From contig NC_079312.1 in NCBI RefSeq assembly GCF_029931775.1, forward strand, positions 8,005,821 through 8,069,820: a stretch of DNA of 64,000 nucleotides, given 5' to 3'. Origin of the DNA: Euleptes europaea. Lineage: Eukaryota > Chordata > Lepidosauria > Squamata > Sphaerodactylidae. Positions 44,645 through 56,110 of this stretch are shown piece after piece (position 1 is the first letter of the stretch; each line of letters begins with the position of its first letter). The notes under the pieces are model-generated. The model was not told where the DNA came from and searched no databases. It saw nothing but the letters and a program-made list of their open reading frames with translations. A program made the translations under genes and the position numbers.

Positions 44645-44818
44645 AGGGTTGCCGGCTTTGGGTTGGGAAAGACCTGGAGATTTTGGGGGGTGGATCCTAG
44701 GGAGGCGAGGGACTTCAGTCACCTTCCAACGCAGCCATGTTCTCCAAGGGAACCGATCCCTGTGGTCTGGAGCCCAGCTGTAATTCCGGGAGATCTCCAG
44801 CCCTACTAGCAAGCCTGC
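44645..44818 (+). mobile_element. MITE fragment
   Basis: Same element and position relative to the promoter as 16172-16362. Confidence 0.55.
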
Positions 44819-44879
44819 AAAAAAAACACCAAAATTCTCCCCAGTGTCCCCTCTTGCATCTCCCCTTTCCCCCTCCTTT

Positions 44880-45292
44880 TATTGCAACTCCCTTCCTGCC
44901 CAAATGCATTTTAAGCTCATCAGGTTTTGGGGGCGGAGAGAGGGCTGCTTTTGCTGCTGCTGGCCTGCGTGGGAAGATCCCCGGCTACTTTCCCACGGGG
45001 GGGGGGGGCGAGGCAGGAAGGTCTCCGCGGCTCCTGATTGGCTCCCTAGGCAGGAAGAGGCAGCTTCCCAATCCTTCCTCGGGGCAGAGCTGTTGAGGAG
45101 GGTGCTGTAATGGTTAATAAAACAGGCGAGTTCACAGTGCCTAGAGAGGAAGGAAACGGGGGCCAGGAGGGGGGGGTGTTAATTGCAGGCCCCTCTTCCT
45201 GCTCCAGCCCCTTTCTCATTCTGCAGATACCTGGGAACGGGAGCCGTGGAGGTTGCAGTTAGAAAGCCTGTTTGGAGACACAGAGTTTTAAG
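44880..45292 (+). promoter_or_regulatory. Promoter and 5' exon region P2 of gene IV
   Basis: GC-rich, with inverted CCAAT (attgg at about 45036-45040) and a donor-like ttttaag|gtgc ending at 45292. Parallel to P1 in order and spacing to its ATG exon (46955). A short (GA)n tract follows at about 45347-45360. Confidence 0.5.
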
Positions 45293-45567
45293 GTGCAATT
45301 GGGGTGGGTGGGGGGTGTCTTTCTTAGGGGGAGGAGAAATTAAAGCGAGAGAGAGAGAGATGGAAATGGGGCTGTGTAGGATGCCAATCGAGTGCAATCT
45401 GATGAAAACCTGCGTGGCACGTGTGTTTGCATAACACAGCTTTGTTTGGAAAAAATAACTGATCAGGTTAGATTAGTAGCAAATCAAGAGAGTGGTGCAG
45501 ATCTTTTTAATGGTGTTTGAAATCTGTATATATTTTCTTGGCAGTCTAAAATAAACCTTTCCCCCAG

Positions 45568-45934
45568 TATTGTCGAAGGCTTTCACGGTCAGAGTTCATT
45601 GGTTCTTGTAGGTGATCCGGGCAGTGTGACCGTGGTCTTGGAATTTTCTTTCCTGACGTTTCGCCAGCAACTGTGGCAGGCATCTTCAGAGGAGTCACAC
45701 TGAAGGACAGTGTCTCTCAGTGTCAAGGGTGCAGGAAGAGTAATATATAGTCAGAAAGGGGTTGGGTTTGACTATATATTTCTGACTATATTTTACTCTT
45801 CCTGCACCCTTGACACTGAGAGACACTGTCCTTCGGTGTGACTCCTCTGAAGATGCCGGCCACAGCTGCTGGCGAAACGTCAGGAAAGAAAATACCAAGA
45901 CCACGGTTACACAGCCCGGATAACCTACGAGAAC
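45568..45934. mobile_element. Solo inverted pair of Penelope pLTRs (palindrome)
   Basis: The left arm (begins tattgtcgaaggctttcacg) and right arm (ends acggttacacagcccggata, then acctacgagaacca) are reverse complements of about 180 bp each, meeting near 45755. A short duplication resembling ctttccccagt flanks the element. Each arm holds a hammerhead-like core: CTGAAGA at 45847-45853 and GAAACGTC at 45874-45881 on the plus strand, and the mirror image on the minus strand near 45650-45700. Confidence 0.8.
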
Positions 45935-46954
45935 CACTTTCCCCAGTCTTTATTTAGTCCCAGGAATTTAGGAAAAGAGGTGACTTCATATATCAATAAT
46001 GTGTTTGCAGCTACAAATAACTGACTGTTTTACGTATTAGTAATTGCAAACATTGTGATTTCTTTTTTTTCTTTTTCTTTTTTTAAATTTGTGATCTGGC
46101 TTTTTTGGATGTTTCCTTTTGTTGCATTTTGTTAATGTATGGTTATGTGTATCTGTTGTGTGACTTATTATTTTCATTCTCACTGGGAAAGCTTGCTCTT
46201 GGGGGAGTGTGTGTAAGAAGAATCGAAAGGGTTGCTCCATGCAAAAGGAGCCTGAGGACATAGTGGGGTTCTTGTCCATTCTATTGCTTTGCAGATGAGG
46301 GGAATTTTGGCAGATGCTGGTTCTCTTCATCCTCTGGGATCCAGCCAAAATGTCTACAGAAGGAATGCCAGATCTGAGCTGCCCCCTCCTCCAAATCCTG
46401 TTCTACTTGTCAGATCGTGAGGAAACATTTGCTGGGTTTCCTGGCAAGCTTAAAAAAACACTGAAATAGAACCTCCATGTTCCAAGGCAGTTTACTTAAA
46501 ATATGTTAGGTGATGAGTGGAGGAGGTGGTCAGGCTTCCCCTGTAGATGTCTGCATAGCCACTGTCAGAAATGGGAGGCTGGACTGAATGGTCTGATCCA
46601 GAAGAGGCCTCTTCTTCTCTTCTAGAAACACGCTTTGCTTCAAATCACACTGTCCTTGTTTGTGTTTGCTTTCTGGCAGTTAGGAAAAGCCAACGGCCCC
46701 CATATAACCATCTCTTCTTTGGACAGTGAGGGGAAACATGTCTGAAGGAGCCAAATACTGAACTGTTTTTGGCATTCATCAGCTGAAGGGGGATGCCAGA
46801 CTTTGGGCCAGTTGTGCCCATCAGTCTGGCCCACCTCCCAGGGTTGTTGTGAGTACAGAATGGAGGACGAGAGAACAATATCGGCCACTTTGGGTCCCTG
46901 TTGGGGAAAAACGCAAAGTGTAAACTAATAAAGATAATTTTGTCTCCCTCACAG
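45935..46954. other. Intron 1 of gene IV
   Basis: Non-coding, matching 17150-18120 and 24800-25655. Nothing else is recognised. Confidence 0.45.
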
Positions 46955-47037
46955 GACGCGGAAGAGCTTCAGAGCCAGGTTCCAGATCATCTCTTCTTTG
47001 GGGCAGAGCGGAAACACTTAAGATGCAGCCAGCTCAG
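46955..47037 (+). CDS. Start-codon exon E3 of gene IV
   Basis: 83 bp, acceptor ccctcacag, donor cag|gtaagg. The ATG at 47023-47025 starts M-Q-P-A-Q and exits in phase 0 into A3 at 48082. All features of E1 are kept. Confidence 0.75.
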
Positions 47038-47352
47038 GTAAGGGATGAAGAGCAGGAACAGCTTGGTGCTTCCTTTGAATGCAGGGCTGGAAGGGAACCA
47101 TTTCTGGGTATTTTGAAATTTGCAGCCTTCTTCTCTTGGTAAGTTCCATTACATTTCTCCATAGAGAAAAGGGGCCTAAAAAGGCTGAAATGAATTTATA
47201 AATGCATATAATTAATTTCCACGGCTTTCTGATAACTGCAAGGTAACGCAGCAGCCTGTTCAGAAGGCCGTGCAGTTCACTGATCTTCTCCCTTGAATCA
47301 AAAGGCGGGATGCCCACACACTCCCCAGGCAGGTTTTATTGTTTTTCTATGG

Positions 47353-47517
47353 CAGGGGTGTCAAACATATGGCCCACGGCCGGATCCAGCCCATGAGCCA
47401 GCCAAAGCAGCTACGCCTCCTCCAGTCCCGATCTGGGCAGATGAGGCATGGCCTGGATCAACCAAGTGTCATTTATGTCATATCCAGCCCTTGTAACAAA
47501 TGAGTTTGACACCCCTG
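47353..47517 (+). mobile_element. hAT-type MITE
   Basis: Ends caggggtgtcaaac and gtttgacacccctg, 8-bp duplication ttctatgg. Orthologous to the insertions at 18514, 26045 and 53536. Confidence 0.85.
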
Positions 47518-47599
47518 TTCTATGGTGTGTCAAGTATTCTCTAAAGGTAGAACTCCCCCCTTGGGGTACCAAGAACTGTCCATGAAGGATCTAGAAAAG

Positions 47600-48010
47600 T
47601 AGGGTCCGTGGCTCGGTGGTAGAGCGCCTGCTTGTATGCAGAAGGTCCCTCATCTAAAGATAATAAAAGGATCAAGTAAGAGGTGATGTGAAAGGACTCT
47701 GCCTGGGACCTTGGAGAGCCACTGCCAGTCAGAGCAGACAATACTGACTTTGATGGACTGCATTTAAAATGGTGTAATTGCTTGCAAGGACCCTGTAAGT
47801 GTCTGACTCAGTAGACAGGTATTCCTCTTTCAATATCCACAGTTGCTTGAGGAGAGGCTGTGGCTCAGTGCTGGAGCATCTGCTTGGCATCCAGAAAGTC
47901 CCAGATTCAATTCTGGGCGTGCATTTCTGGAGAGCTGGAGCTGATCAGACAGCAATGACCTCGATAGACCAATGGTCTGATTCAGTATAAGGTTGCTTCG
48001 CATGTGTTTG
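47600..48010 (+). repeat. Two tRNA-derived SINEs in tandem
   Basis: Heads at about 47608 (gtggctcggtggtagagcgc) and 47862. Both are slightly shortened relative to the other units. Confidence 0.65.
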
Positions 48011-48024
48011 TTTTCAGATGGTGA

Positions 48025-48228
<204 letters not shown>

Positions 48229-48709
48229 TGATTTGGTAGATGTGGAAGGTGTGATATTTTTTTTTGCCCCCATCGCTACTTTGATTATTTATGCAAGAGT
48301 CCAGTAAAGATTTGATAAAAATTTTTAAAGACTTAAACAAAAGACTTAGCACCTTAAAGACTTAACCTTAAAGACCTAACAAAATTTCGGACATTTATGA
48401 GCTTTTGAGAATTACAGCTCACCTCTTCAGATACAGCTAAAATGTGAGTCTGTCTGTTTTAAGTCCATCTGTCTTTAAGACATCCAATGGCAATAGCATG
48501 TAAATGTCAGTAGCAGATAAATGACATTAGCAGGGGTGATTGGATTAGGTGTGATATGCAGAGGGGGCAGTAGGTGGGAAGAAATCAGCTTGGTAATGAG
48601 GAATCCCTGGGAATTAGTTATTTATAGTCTACCTTTCTCACTGAAACTCAAGGATGATGAGAGAGTGTCATTCAGTTCAATCATCAGGGTGAAGAGACAG
48701 CTAATAAAC

Positions 48710-49230
48710 AACGTTTATAGGACTTGGACAGAAGGTCACCAAGGAGAAGACTGAGGTTGCTGCGCAGAGGAAGGCAATGGCAAACCCCCTTTGCTCATCT
48801 CGTGGCTTGACAACCGCACGGTCTTGGGCTTTCCATGAGCTGGTTGCAACTTAATGGCACGAAATTATTGTTATTATTTATAGGACTCGTTTAGCAGAAA
48901 TCTGAAACCAGTCTTGAGTATTAAATATGACATGTTAGGCAATACAACATATGGTATTACGTTTGTAGAAATGTATTGCAGTGAGAGAAAAATAACAAAT
49001 AGCAATAAGTAGCTTGTATTAGTAGCCGTGTCCATTCCCTGACCTGGATAGGCCAGGTTAGCTCAGTCTTGTCAGGTCTTGGAAGCTAAGTAGGGTTGAC
49101 CCTGGTGAGTACTTGGATGGGAGGCCATTCGTCTACAGGGGGGGCAGGGAATGGCAAACCACCTCTGGACATCTCTTGCCTTGAAAACCCTGCTGGGTGG
49201 TCATAAGTCAGCTGTGACTTGATGGCATTT
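48710..49230 (+). repeat. 5S-rRNA-derived SINE pair
   Basis: 5S-like part at about 49075-49125 with its SINE body; the partial upstream copy is at 48720-48870. Confidence 0.75.
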
Positions 49231-49477
49231 TCCACCTCCACCAGTATTGTCCACCGCCTTGTTCCTTTCTGTTGAAATGCGTTCCCGAATTGTTCTGTTA
49301 CAACATAGCCTTATTTCTTTATTAAAATGTCCTCCCATCTGCTGTGGAAGTGGTTGTCCCTGGACATACGTGGTCAGCCATGAGGTTTGCAGCCTGACCA
49401 GTAGCATTTGTTGAATCCCAAACTCCCACTTTAACATGACAATTGTGCATCCCCTTGAAATGGATGATGAATGTAAT

Positions 49478-49484
49478 TGCCCCC
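49478..49484. other. Deletion junction fusing units IV and V
   Basis: The left side follows the sequence downstream of KRAB-A (atggatgatgaatgtaattg, as at 21628). The right side follows the hAT-type element upstream of a unit (cccctttctgg, as at 39595). The B exon, zinc-finger exon and about 10 kb expected between them are missing. Confidence 0.75.
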
Positions 49485-49756
49485 TCCCCCTCCCCTTTCT
49501 GGGATTCCTGGGGAGGCTGCTCTGGCCTACAAGCCCAGCCAGCCGCCTTCCGCCTTCCCTTTCTGGGCTTCCCAGAAACTGAAGATTGTGCTGCTGTCTC
49601 CCTGCCAGGAGGCAGTGCTGTCTTCATTCCCTCCCCGCCCCAGCCAAGCCCCATGTGGATCTTGCCTGGGGTGGGGGTGGGGGACTTAAGATCGTGCTTT
49701 CTCCTGGCTGGGAGCTTGACTGGGGGAGGGGAAAACTGTGCTCTTGTGTGTGTGTG
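49485..49756 (+). mobile_element. hAT-type element, truncated 5' part
   Basis: Matches the GC-rich body of 39513-40037 (gcccagccagccgccttccg). Its right end is replaced by an RTE LINE. Confidence 0.5.
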
Positions 49757-50095
49757 TGTGAGAGAAGTGCTGTGAAGTCACTTCCATCCCATGACGACCC
49801 TATGAATCAATGTCCCCCCAAACGTCCTACCCTTAAACGCCTTGCTCAGGTCTTGCAAATTAAGGGCAGTGGCTTCCTTGATTGAGTCAACCCATCTCTT
49901 GTGGGGTTTTCCTCTTTTCCTGCTGCCTTCAACTTTTCCTAGCATGATTGTCTTTTCCAGTGACTCATAATGTGTCCAAAGTACGACAGCCTCAGTTTAG
50001 AAATTTTAGCTTCTAGGGTCAGTTCCGACTTGATTTGATCTATTACTCACTGATTTGTTTTTTGACAGTCCAGGGTATCTGTAACACTCTCCTCC
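49757..50095 (-). mobile_element. BovB-type RTE LINE 3' end
   Basis: (GT)n followed by ccatgacgaccctatgaat and remnants of the same ORF2 C-terminus as at 6942. Decayed. Confidence 0.75.
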
Positions 50096-50839
50096 AACAC
50101 TCTAAATATGTATCTCCCTCCCTACATTGCGTTGCTCAAATTATGCAGCATAATTTCATTAATTAATAATATCATTAATTGACTTTGCCTGTGTCTTCTA
50201 TGAAGTTCGTATCTCTGGTACCTGGCATTACATTTTATGGTATTTATTTATTTATTTGGTACACATGGCCCAGCCCAACCTATTGACATTTATGTCATAT
50301 CCGGCCCTCATAACAAATGAGTTTGACACCCCTGATCTAGACGCAGGGACTGTGGAAAAAGAGATGCCATTTTAGCTGGAGATGCCATTTTAGATCCCAT
50401 CAAAGAATGCATGAAGAGGAGAAATCATAGCAATGATTGCACTAAAAGGTTTTTGGTTTTTTTTGTAATTCAACAAGCTTTGCAGATGCCAAAGAATTCA
50501 TAGAGACCCCGAATGACTGAATGATTAATTAGGAAATAACTTTTTTTCCAGTGAGCCCTTGAGCCTTAGTAAACATCAGGGAACCTGCTAATGGAGAAGC
50601 GCTTCAGAGACCTGTGGTAAACCTGATGATCCTTAGCTGTCCTGAACCTGCAGAGGAGGAAGAAGGGGGAGTTAAATCTATGTGGTTTTTTCTCTCTAGA
50701 CTTCAAGCCCTGGCTATTTTTCCTGCCTTCCTCCCAAAGCCCATCATGCTCATATTTATTGAGTGTTCTAAACTGGATCGCTGCCACTGTTTGCATTTTC
50801 TCACTACCGCCAGCGGACTGTAATTCCACAACCTCTGAG
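50096..50839. other. Spacer upstream of P3
   Basis: Contains the right-arm half of the foldback element (about 50165-50225), an hAT terminus (gagtttgacacccctg at about 50318-50333) and spacer matching 40040-40370. The copia empty site reads ggaggaagaagggggagtta at about 50657-50676. Confidence 0.5.
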
Positions 50840-50975
50840 CATGCTCCAACATGATCTGGCAGTTTTCAAGCAGCGGCTGGACAAACACTGTCAGCGATGC
50901 TGTAGGCTGATCCTGCATTGAACAGGGGAGTTGGACGAGATGGCCTGTATGGCCCCTTCCAACTCTATGATTCTA
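50840..50975 (+). mobile_element. CR1 LINE 3' end
   Basis: Same piece as 13421-13556 (gttggacgagatggcctgta). Confidence 0.75.
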
Positions 50976-51418
50976 GGATGAATAATCCTAAATGGCACTG
51001 TTTTCTCTTCATGGGTTTAGCCGATAACCCCATTCGACAATAATAGCCCCAAATAGCCCCAATGATTTAATTCCTCCGAAATGAACCTGCAGATGGGAAA
51101 CCTCCCGAAAGGGGCTGCAGATGCACTCTTCCATGTCTCCGCAACTCCTGACTGGCTCCCTTTCCAGGAAGGCAGCCTCCCAGCCCAGGGGAAAACCCTG
51201 CTTGGCCCAATCCTTCCTCAGTGGCAGAGGTTTTGAGTTGGGTGCTCTAATTGTTAAAACAGGCGAGTTCAAAATGCCTAGAGGGGAAGGAAACTGGGGG
51301 CGAGGGGGGTGTTAATTGCAGGCCCCCCTTCCTGCTCCAGCCCCTTTCTCATTTTGCAAATATCTGTGAATGGGAGTTTTGGAGGTTTCAGTTAGAAAGC
51401 CTGTTTAGAGACACAGAG

Positions 51419-52078
51419 GGGGTGACCACACTTATATTCCCAGCAATGTATTAAGAGTTTGAAAACGTTATAAAAAATACTGTTCACAATATTGTCGAAG
51501 GCTTTCACGGTCACAGTTCATTGGTTCTTGTAGGTTATCCGGGCTGTGTAACCGTGGTCTTGGAATTTTCTTTCCTGACGTTTCGCCAGCAGCTGTGGCA
51601 GGCATCTTCAGAGTAGTAACACTGAAGGACAGTGTCTCTTAGTGTCAAGTGTGTAGGAAGAGTCAGAGAGGGGTTGGGTTTGAGCTGAGTACTGTCCTGC
51701 AGACGTAATGTGCTAATCATCAATCAGGACAATGATTAGCACATTACGTCTGCAGGACAGTACTCAAACCCACCCCCTCTCTGACTCTTCCTGCACACTT
51801 GAAACTAAGAGACACTGTCCTTCAGTGTTACTACTCTGAAGATGCCTGCCACAGCTGCTGGCGAAACGTCAGGAAAGAAAATTCCAAGACCACGGTTACA
51901 CAGCCCGGATAACCTACAAGAACCAATACTGTTCACACTTTGTTTGGCCCCTTTAGCTGTGAAGACGTCTTCCAACCATTTATAAGCCGTGGTTTTCAAA
52001 AACCCTTTTAAAGCGATGTTTTTTATAACATTTTCAAACTCTTAATACATCGCTGGAAATACAAAGTGTGGTAACCCC
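51419..52078. mobile_element. DNA transposon (MITE) with long inverted repeats, superfamily unknown
   Basis: Begins ggggtgaccacactt and ends aagtgtggtaacccc, with inverted repeats of about 55 bp (cagcaatgtattaagagttt and its complement near 52040). A 5-bp duplication cagag flanks it (51414-51418 and 52079-52083). No transposase. A Penelope palindrome sits inside. Confidence 0.75.
51489..51925. mobile_element. Solo inverted pair of Penelope pLTRs (palindrome) inside the MITE
   Basis: Two reverse-complement arms of about 200 bp, from attgtcgaaggctttcacg to ggataacctacaagaacca. A perfect 12-bp duplication atactgttcaca flanks it (51477-51488 and 51926-51937). Hammerhead-like core on the plus strand: CTGAAGA 51836-51842 and GAAACGTC from 51863; mirrored on the minus strand. 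Confidence 0.85.
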
Positions 52079-52090
52079 CAGAGTTTTAAG

Positions 52091-53173
52091 GTACAATGGG
52101 GGGGGTGTCTTTCTTGGGGAGGAGAAATTAAAGCGAGAGAGAGAGAGAGAGAAATGGGGTGGTGAAGGATGCAAATCGAGTGCAATCTGATGAAAAACTG
52201 CATGGCACGTGTGTTTGCACAATATAGCTTTGTTTGGAAAATTAAGTGATCAGATTAGATTAGCAGCAAATCAAGTGAGTACAGATCTTTTTTATGGTGT
52301 TTGAAATCTGTATATATTTTCTGGGCAGTCTACAATAAACCTTTTCCTCATTCTTTATTTAGTCCCAGGAATTTAGGAAAAGAGGTGACTTCATATATCA
52401 ATAATGTGTTTGCAGCTGCAAATAGCTGACTGTTTTATGTATTAGTAACTGCAAACGTAATTTCTTTTTTTTATTATTTTTTTAAAAATTGTCATCTGAC
52501 TTTTTTGGATGTTTCCTTCTTTTATTGCATTTTGTTAATGTATGGTTATGTGTATCTGTTGTGTGACTTATTATTTTCATTTTCTCTGGGACCAAGCACA
52601 AATTGCAAGCATGACAAAAAATTTTTTCCCAATCAATCAGTAAATGGATTACAGCATTCAATGGTGTCAGGAAATCATCGAACAAATTACAAGATATTAT
52701 AATGTTTGAATCTAAAAACAAAGATTCCTAGTAAAAGTTATAAATTTATCTTGTATATGTTTGTATGTCATTGTATTGAAGCATTGAATGTCACCCTGAG
52801 CCCGGCTTTGGCCGGGAAAAGGTGGAGTGTAAATCTAATAAAATAAAAACCATGCAGCTATGAATACTAACATAAGTTATATGAAGTTGCTCTGGACAGG
52901 AGGGTATGGTGACAGGCAGCCCCCATATAACCATCTCTTCTTTGGACAGAGACCCAGTGAGGGGAAACATGTCTGAGGGAGCCAAATACTGAATTGTTTT
53001 GGCATTCATCAGTTGAAGGATGTTGACATACTTTGGGCCAGTTGTACCAGTCTGCCCCACCTCCCAAGATTGTTGTGAGGACAGAATGGAGGACGAGAGA
53101 ACAATATCGGCCACTTTGGGTCCCTGTTGGGGAAAAGTGTAAACAAATAAAGATAAATTTGTCTCCCTCACAG
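52091..53173. other. Intron 1 of gene V
   Basis: Includes a short (GA)n (about 52134-52152) and a LINE tail at about 52790-52850 (gcccggctttggccgggaaa). A part seen in other units is missing near 52915. No exon. Confidence 0.5.
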
Positions 53174-53256
53174 GCAGTGGAAGAGCTTCAGAGCCAGGTT
53201 CCAGATCATCTCTTCTTTGGAGCAGAGTGGAAACACTTAAGATGCAGCCAGCTCAG
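53174..53256 (+). CDS. Start-codon exon E4 of gene V
   Basis: 83 bp, acceptor ccctcacag, donor cag|gtaagg. The ATG at 53242-53244 starts M-Q-P-A-Q, phase 0 into A4 at 54289. Intact. Confidence 0.75.
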
Positions 53257-53535
53257 GTAAGGGATGAAGATCAGGAACAGCTTGGTGCTTCCTTTGAATG
53301 CAGGGCAGGAAGGGAACCATTCTTGGGTATTTGGTAATTTGCAGCCTTCTTTTCTTGGTAAGTTGCATTTGATTTCTCCATAGAGAAAAGGGGCCTAAAA
53401 ATGCTGAAATTTATAAAATTAATTCTCATGGCTTTCTGATAACAGCAAGGTAACACAGTTTACTGATCTTCTCCCATGAATCAAAAGGCGGGATGCCCAC
53501 GCACTCCCCAGGCAGGTTTTATTGTTTTTCTATGG

Positions 53536-53700
53536 CAGGGGTGTCAAACATATGGCCCACGGCCGGATCCAGCCCAGGAGCCAGCCGAGGCAGCCACCTG
53601 TTCCCCACTCCCGATGTGGGCTGGCGAGGCATAGCCCGGCCCAACCAAGTGTCATTTATAGCATATCCAGCCCTTATAACAAATGAGTTTGACACCCCTG
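53536..53700 (+). mobile_element. hAT-type MITE
   Basis: Ends caggggtgtcaaac and gtttgacacccctg; duplication ttctatgg / ttctgtag. Fourth paralogous copy. Confidence 0.85.
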
Positions 53701-53784
53701 TTCTGTAGTGTGTCAAGTATTCTCTAATGGTAGAACTCCCCCCTTGGGGTACCAAGAACTGTCCATGAAGGATCTAGAGGAGGA

Positions 53785-54210
53785 GGGTCAGTGGCTCGTT
53801 GGTAGAGCACCTGCTTGCATGCAGAAGGTCCCTCATCTAAAGATAATAAAAGGATCAGGAAAGAGGTGATGTGAAAGGACTCTGCCTGGGACCCTGGAGA
53901 GTCTCTGCCAGTCAGAGCAGACAATACTGACTTTGATGGACCAACAGTCACCTCGTTTAAAATGGTGTTACTGCTTGCGAGGACCCTGCAAGGGTCTGAC
54001 TCAGTAGACAGCATTTTCGGGTATTCCTCTTTCAATATCCACAGTTGCTTGAGGAGGGGCTGTGACTCAATGGTGGAGCAACTGCTTGGCATACAGAAAG
54101 TCCCAGATTCAATTCCCGGCGTTCATTTCTGGAGAGCTGCAGCTGGTCTGATCAGACCGTAATGATTTTGATAGGTCAATGGTCTGATTCAGTATAAGGT
54201 TGCTTCGCGT
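53785..54210 (+). repeat. Two tRNA-derived SINEs in tandem
   Basis: Heads at about 53790 and 54055, as in the other units. Confidence 0.65.
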
Positions 54211-54231
54211 GTGTTTGTTTTCAGATGATGA

Positions 54232-54435
<204 letters not shown>

Positions 54436-54490
54436 TGATTTGGTAGATGTGGAAGGTGTGATTTTTTTGCCCCCATTGCTACTTTGATTA

Positions 54491-55126
54491 CCGTATATAC
54501 CCATGTATAAGCCGACCCGCGTATAAGCCGAGGTGCCCAATTTCTCCCCAAAAATGGGAAAAAATTAGGCACCCGCGTATAAGCCGAGGGTCGGCTTATA
54601 ACCCCTCCCCCCCCCGCAGGCTTACCTGACAGGGCTCTCCAGCGGCAAGGGTCCGGCGGCGGCGCGGCCCAGGGGGGCCTGGGCAGCCTTCCTGCGGCTG
54701 CAGGAGGCTGCCCCAGGCCGCTCCCGGCGGGAGGAAGCGGCGGCGAGGCCCAGGGGGACCCGGAGCAGCCTTTTTGTGGCTGCAGGAGGCTGCCCAAGGC
54801 CCCTCCCGCTCGGGAAAAATGGCGGCGGGGGCCGGGGGGGGGCCAGGGCAGCCTTCCTGCGGCTGCAGGAGGCTGCCCAAGGCCCCTCCCGGCCAGGAAA
54901 AATGGCGGCGGGGCCGGGAAGGGCCGGGGCAGCCTTCCTGCAGCTGCAGGAGGCTGCCCCAGGCCGCTCCCGGCGGCAGGAAGCGGCACGGGCCCGCCGG
55001 CGGCGGCAAGTTTCCCCCCTCCCTCCTCCCTCCTTCCCCCCATATTGACCCGTGTATAAGCCGAGGCCGTCTTTTTCAGCCCATTTTTGGGGCTGAAAAA
55101 CTCGGCTTATACACGAGTATATACGG
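54491..55126. mobile_element. MITE with TA target site, carrying a GC-rich minisatellite
   Basis: Inverted termini ccgtatatacccatgtataa and its complement at 55100-55126 (cacgagtatatacgg), flanked by TA (54489-54490 and 55127-55128). Several internal copies of gtataagccga lie near both ends. The middle (about 54625-55020) is extremely GC-rich and repeats a roughly 80-110 bp unit about four times (gcagccttcctgcggctgca, aggaggctgcc). The other three introns show the empty site gattatttatgc. Confidence 0.8.
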
Positions 55127-55584
55127 TATTTATGCTATTTATATCGGTAGAAAAGAGCAAGAGTCCATTAAAGATTTGATAAAATTTCTTAAAGACTTAA
55201 ACAAAAGACTTAGCACCTTAAAGATTTAACCTTAAAGACCTAACAAAATTTCAGACAGGTATGAGCTTTTGAGAATAACAGCTCACCTCTTCAGATACAG
55301 CTAGAACGTGAGTCCGTCTGTCTTTAAGTAGGGAAGAGTGAGTTCAGACACCCAATGGCAATAGCATATAAATGTCAGTAGCAGGTAAATGACATTATCA
55401 GGGGTCATTGGATTAGATGTGACATGCAGAGGGGTAGCAGCCATGGAGAAAGCAGCATTGGTAATGAGGAATCCCCGGAATGAGCTATTTATAGTCCACA
55501 TTCTCACTGAAACTCAAGGAAGATGAGAGAGTATCAGTCAGTTCAATCAATAGGGTGAAGAGACAGCTAATAAACGTTATAGGA

Positions 55585-56110
55585 CTTGGACGGAAGGTCA
55601 CCAAGGAGAAGACTGAGGTTGCTGTGCAGAGGAAGGCAATGGCAAACCACCTCTGCTCATCTCTTGGCTTGACAACCCCACGGTCTTGGGCTTGCCATGA
55701 GCTGATTGCAACTTAATGGCACAAAATTATTATTATTATTATTATTTATAGGACTCGTTTAGCAGAAATCTGAAACCAGTCTTGAGTATTAAATATGACA
55801 TGTTAGGCAGTGTAAAATATGGTATTACATTTGTAGAAATGTAATGCAGTGACCGCAAAATAACAAATAGCAACAAGTAGCTTGTATTAGTAGCGATGTC
55901 CATTCCTTAACCTGGATAGGCCAGGTTAGCTCAGTCTTGTCAGGTCTTGGAAGCTAAGTAGGGTTGACCCTGGTGAGTACTTGGATGGGAGGCCATTTGT
56001 CTATCGGGGGGGTGGGGGCAGGGAACGGCAAACCACCTCTGGACATCACTTGCCTTGAAAACCGTACTGGGTTGCCGTATGTCAGCTGTGACTTAATGGC
56101 ACTTTCCACC
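55585..56110 (+). repeat. 5S-rRNA-derived SINE pair
   Basis: 5S-like part at about 55945-55995 with its SINE body; the partial upstream copy is at 55585-55745 and ends in a (TTA)n tract. Confidence 0.75.

Larger units (their letters stand above)
51125..52090 (+). promoter_or_regulatory. Promoter and 5' exon region P3 of gene V, interrupted
   Basis: Matches P1 from about 16585 on, but is shorter on the upstream side, and the inverted CCAAT is changed (actgg instead of attgg). The 5' exon is split by a 660-bp DNA element (51419-52078) a few bases before its donor. The donor itself (ttttaag|gtac at 52090/52091) remains. This promoter looks weakened compared with P1 and P2. Confidence 0.45.
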
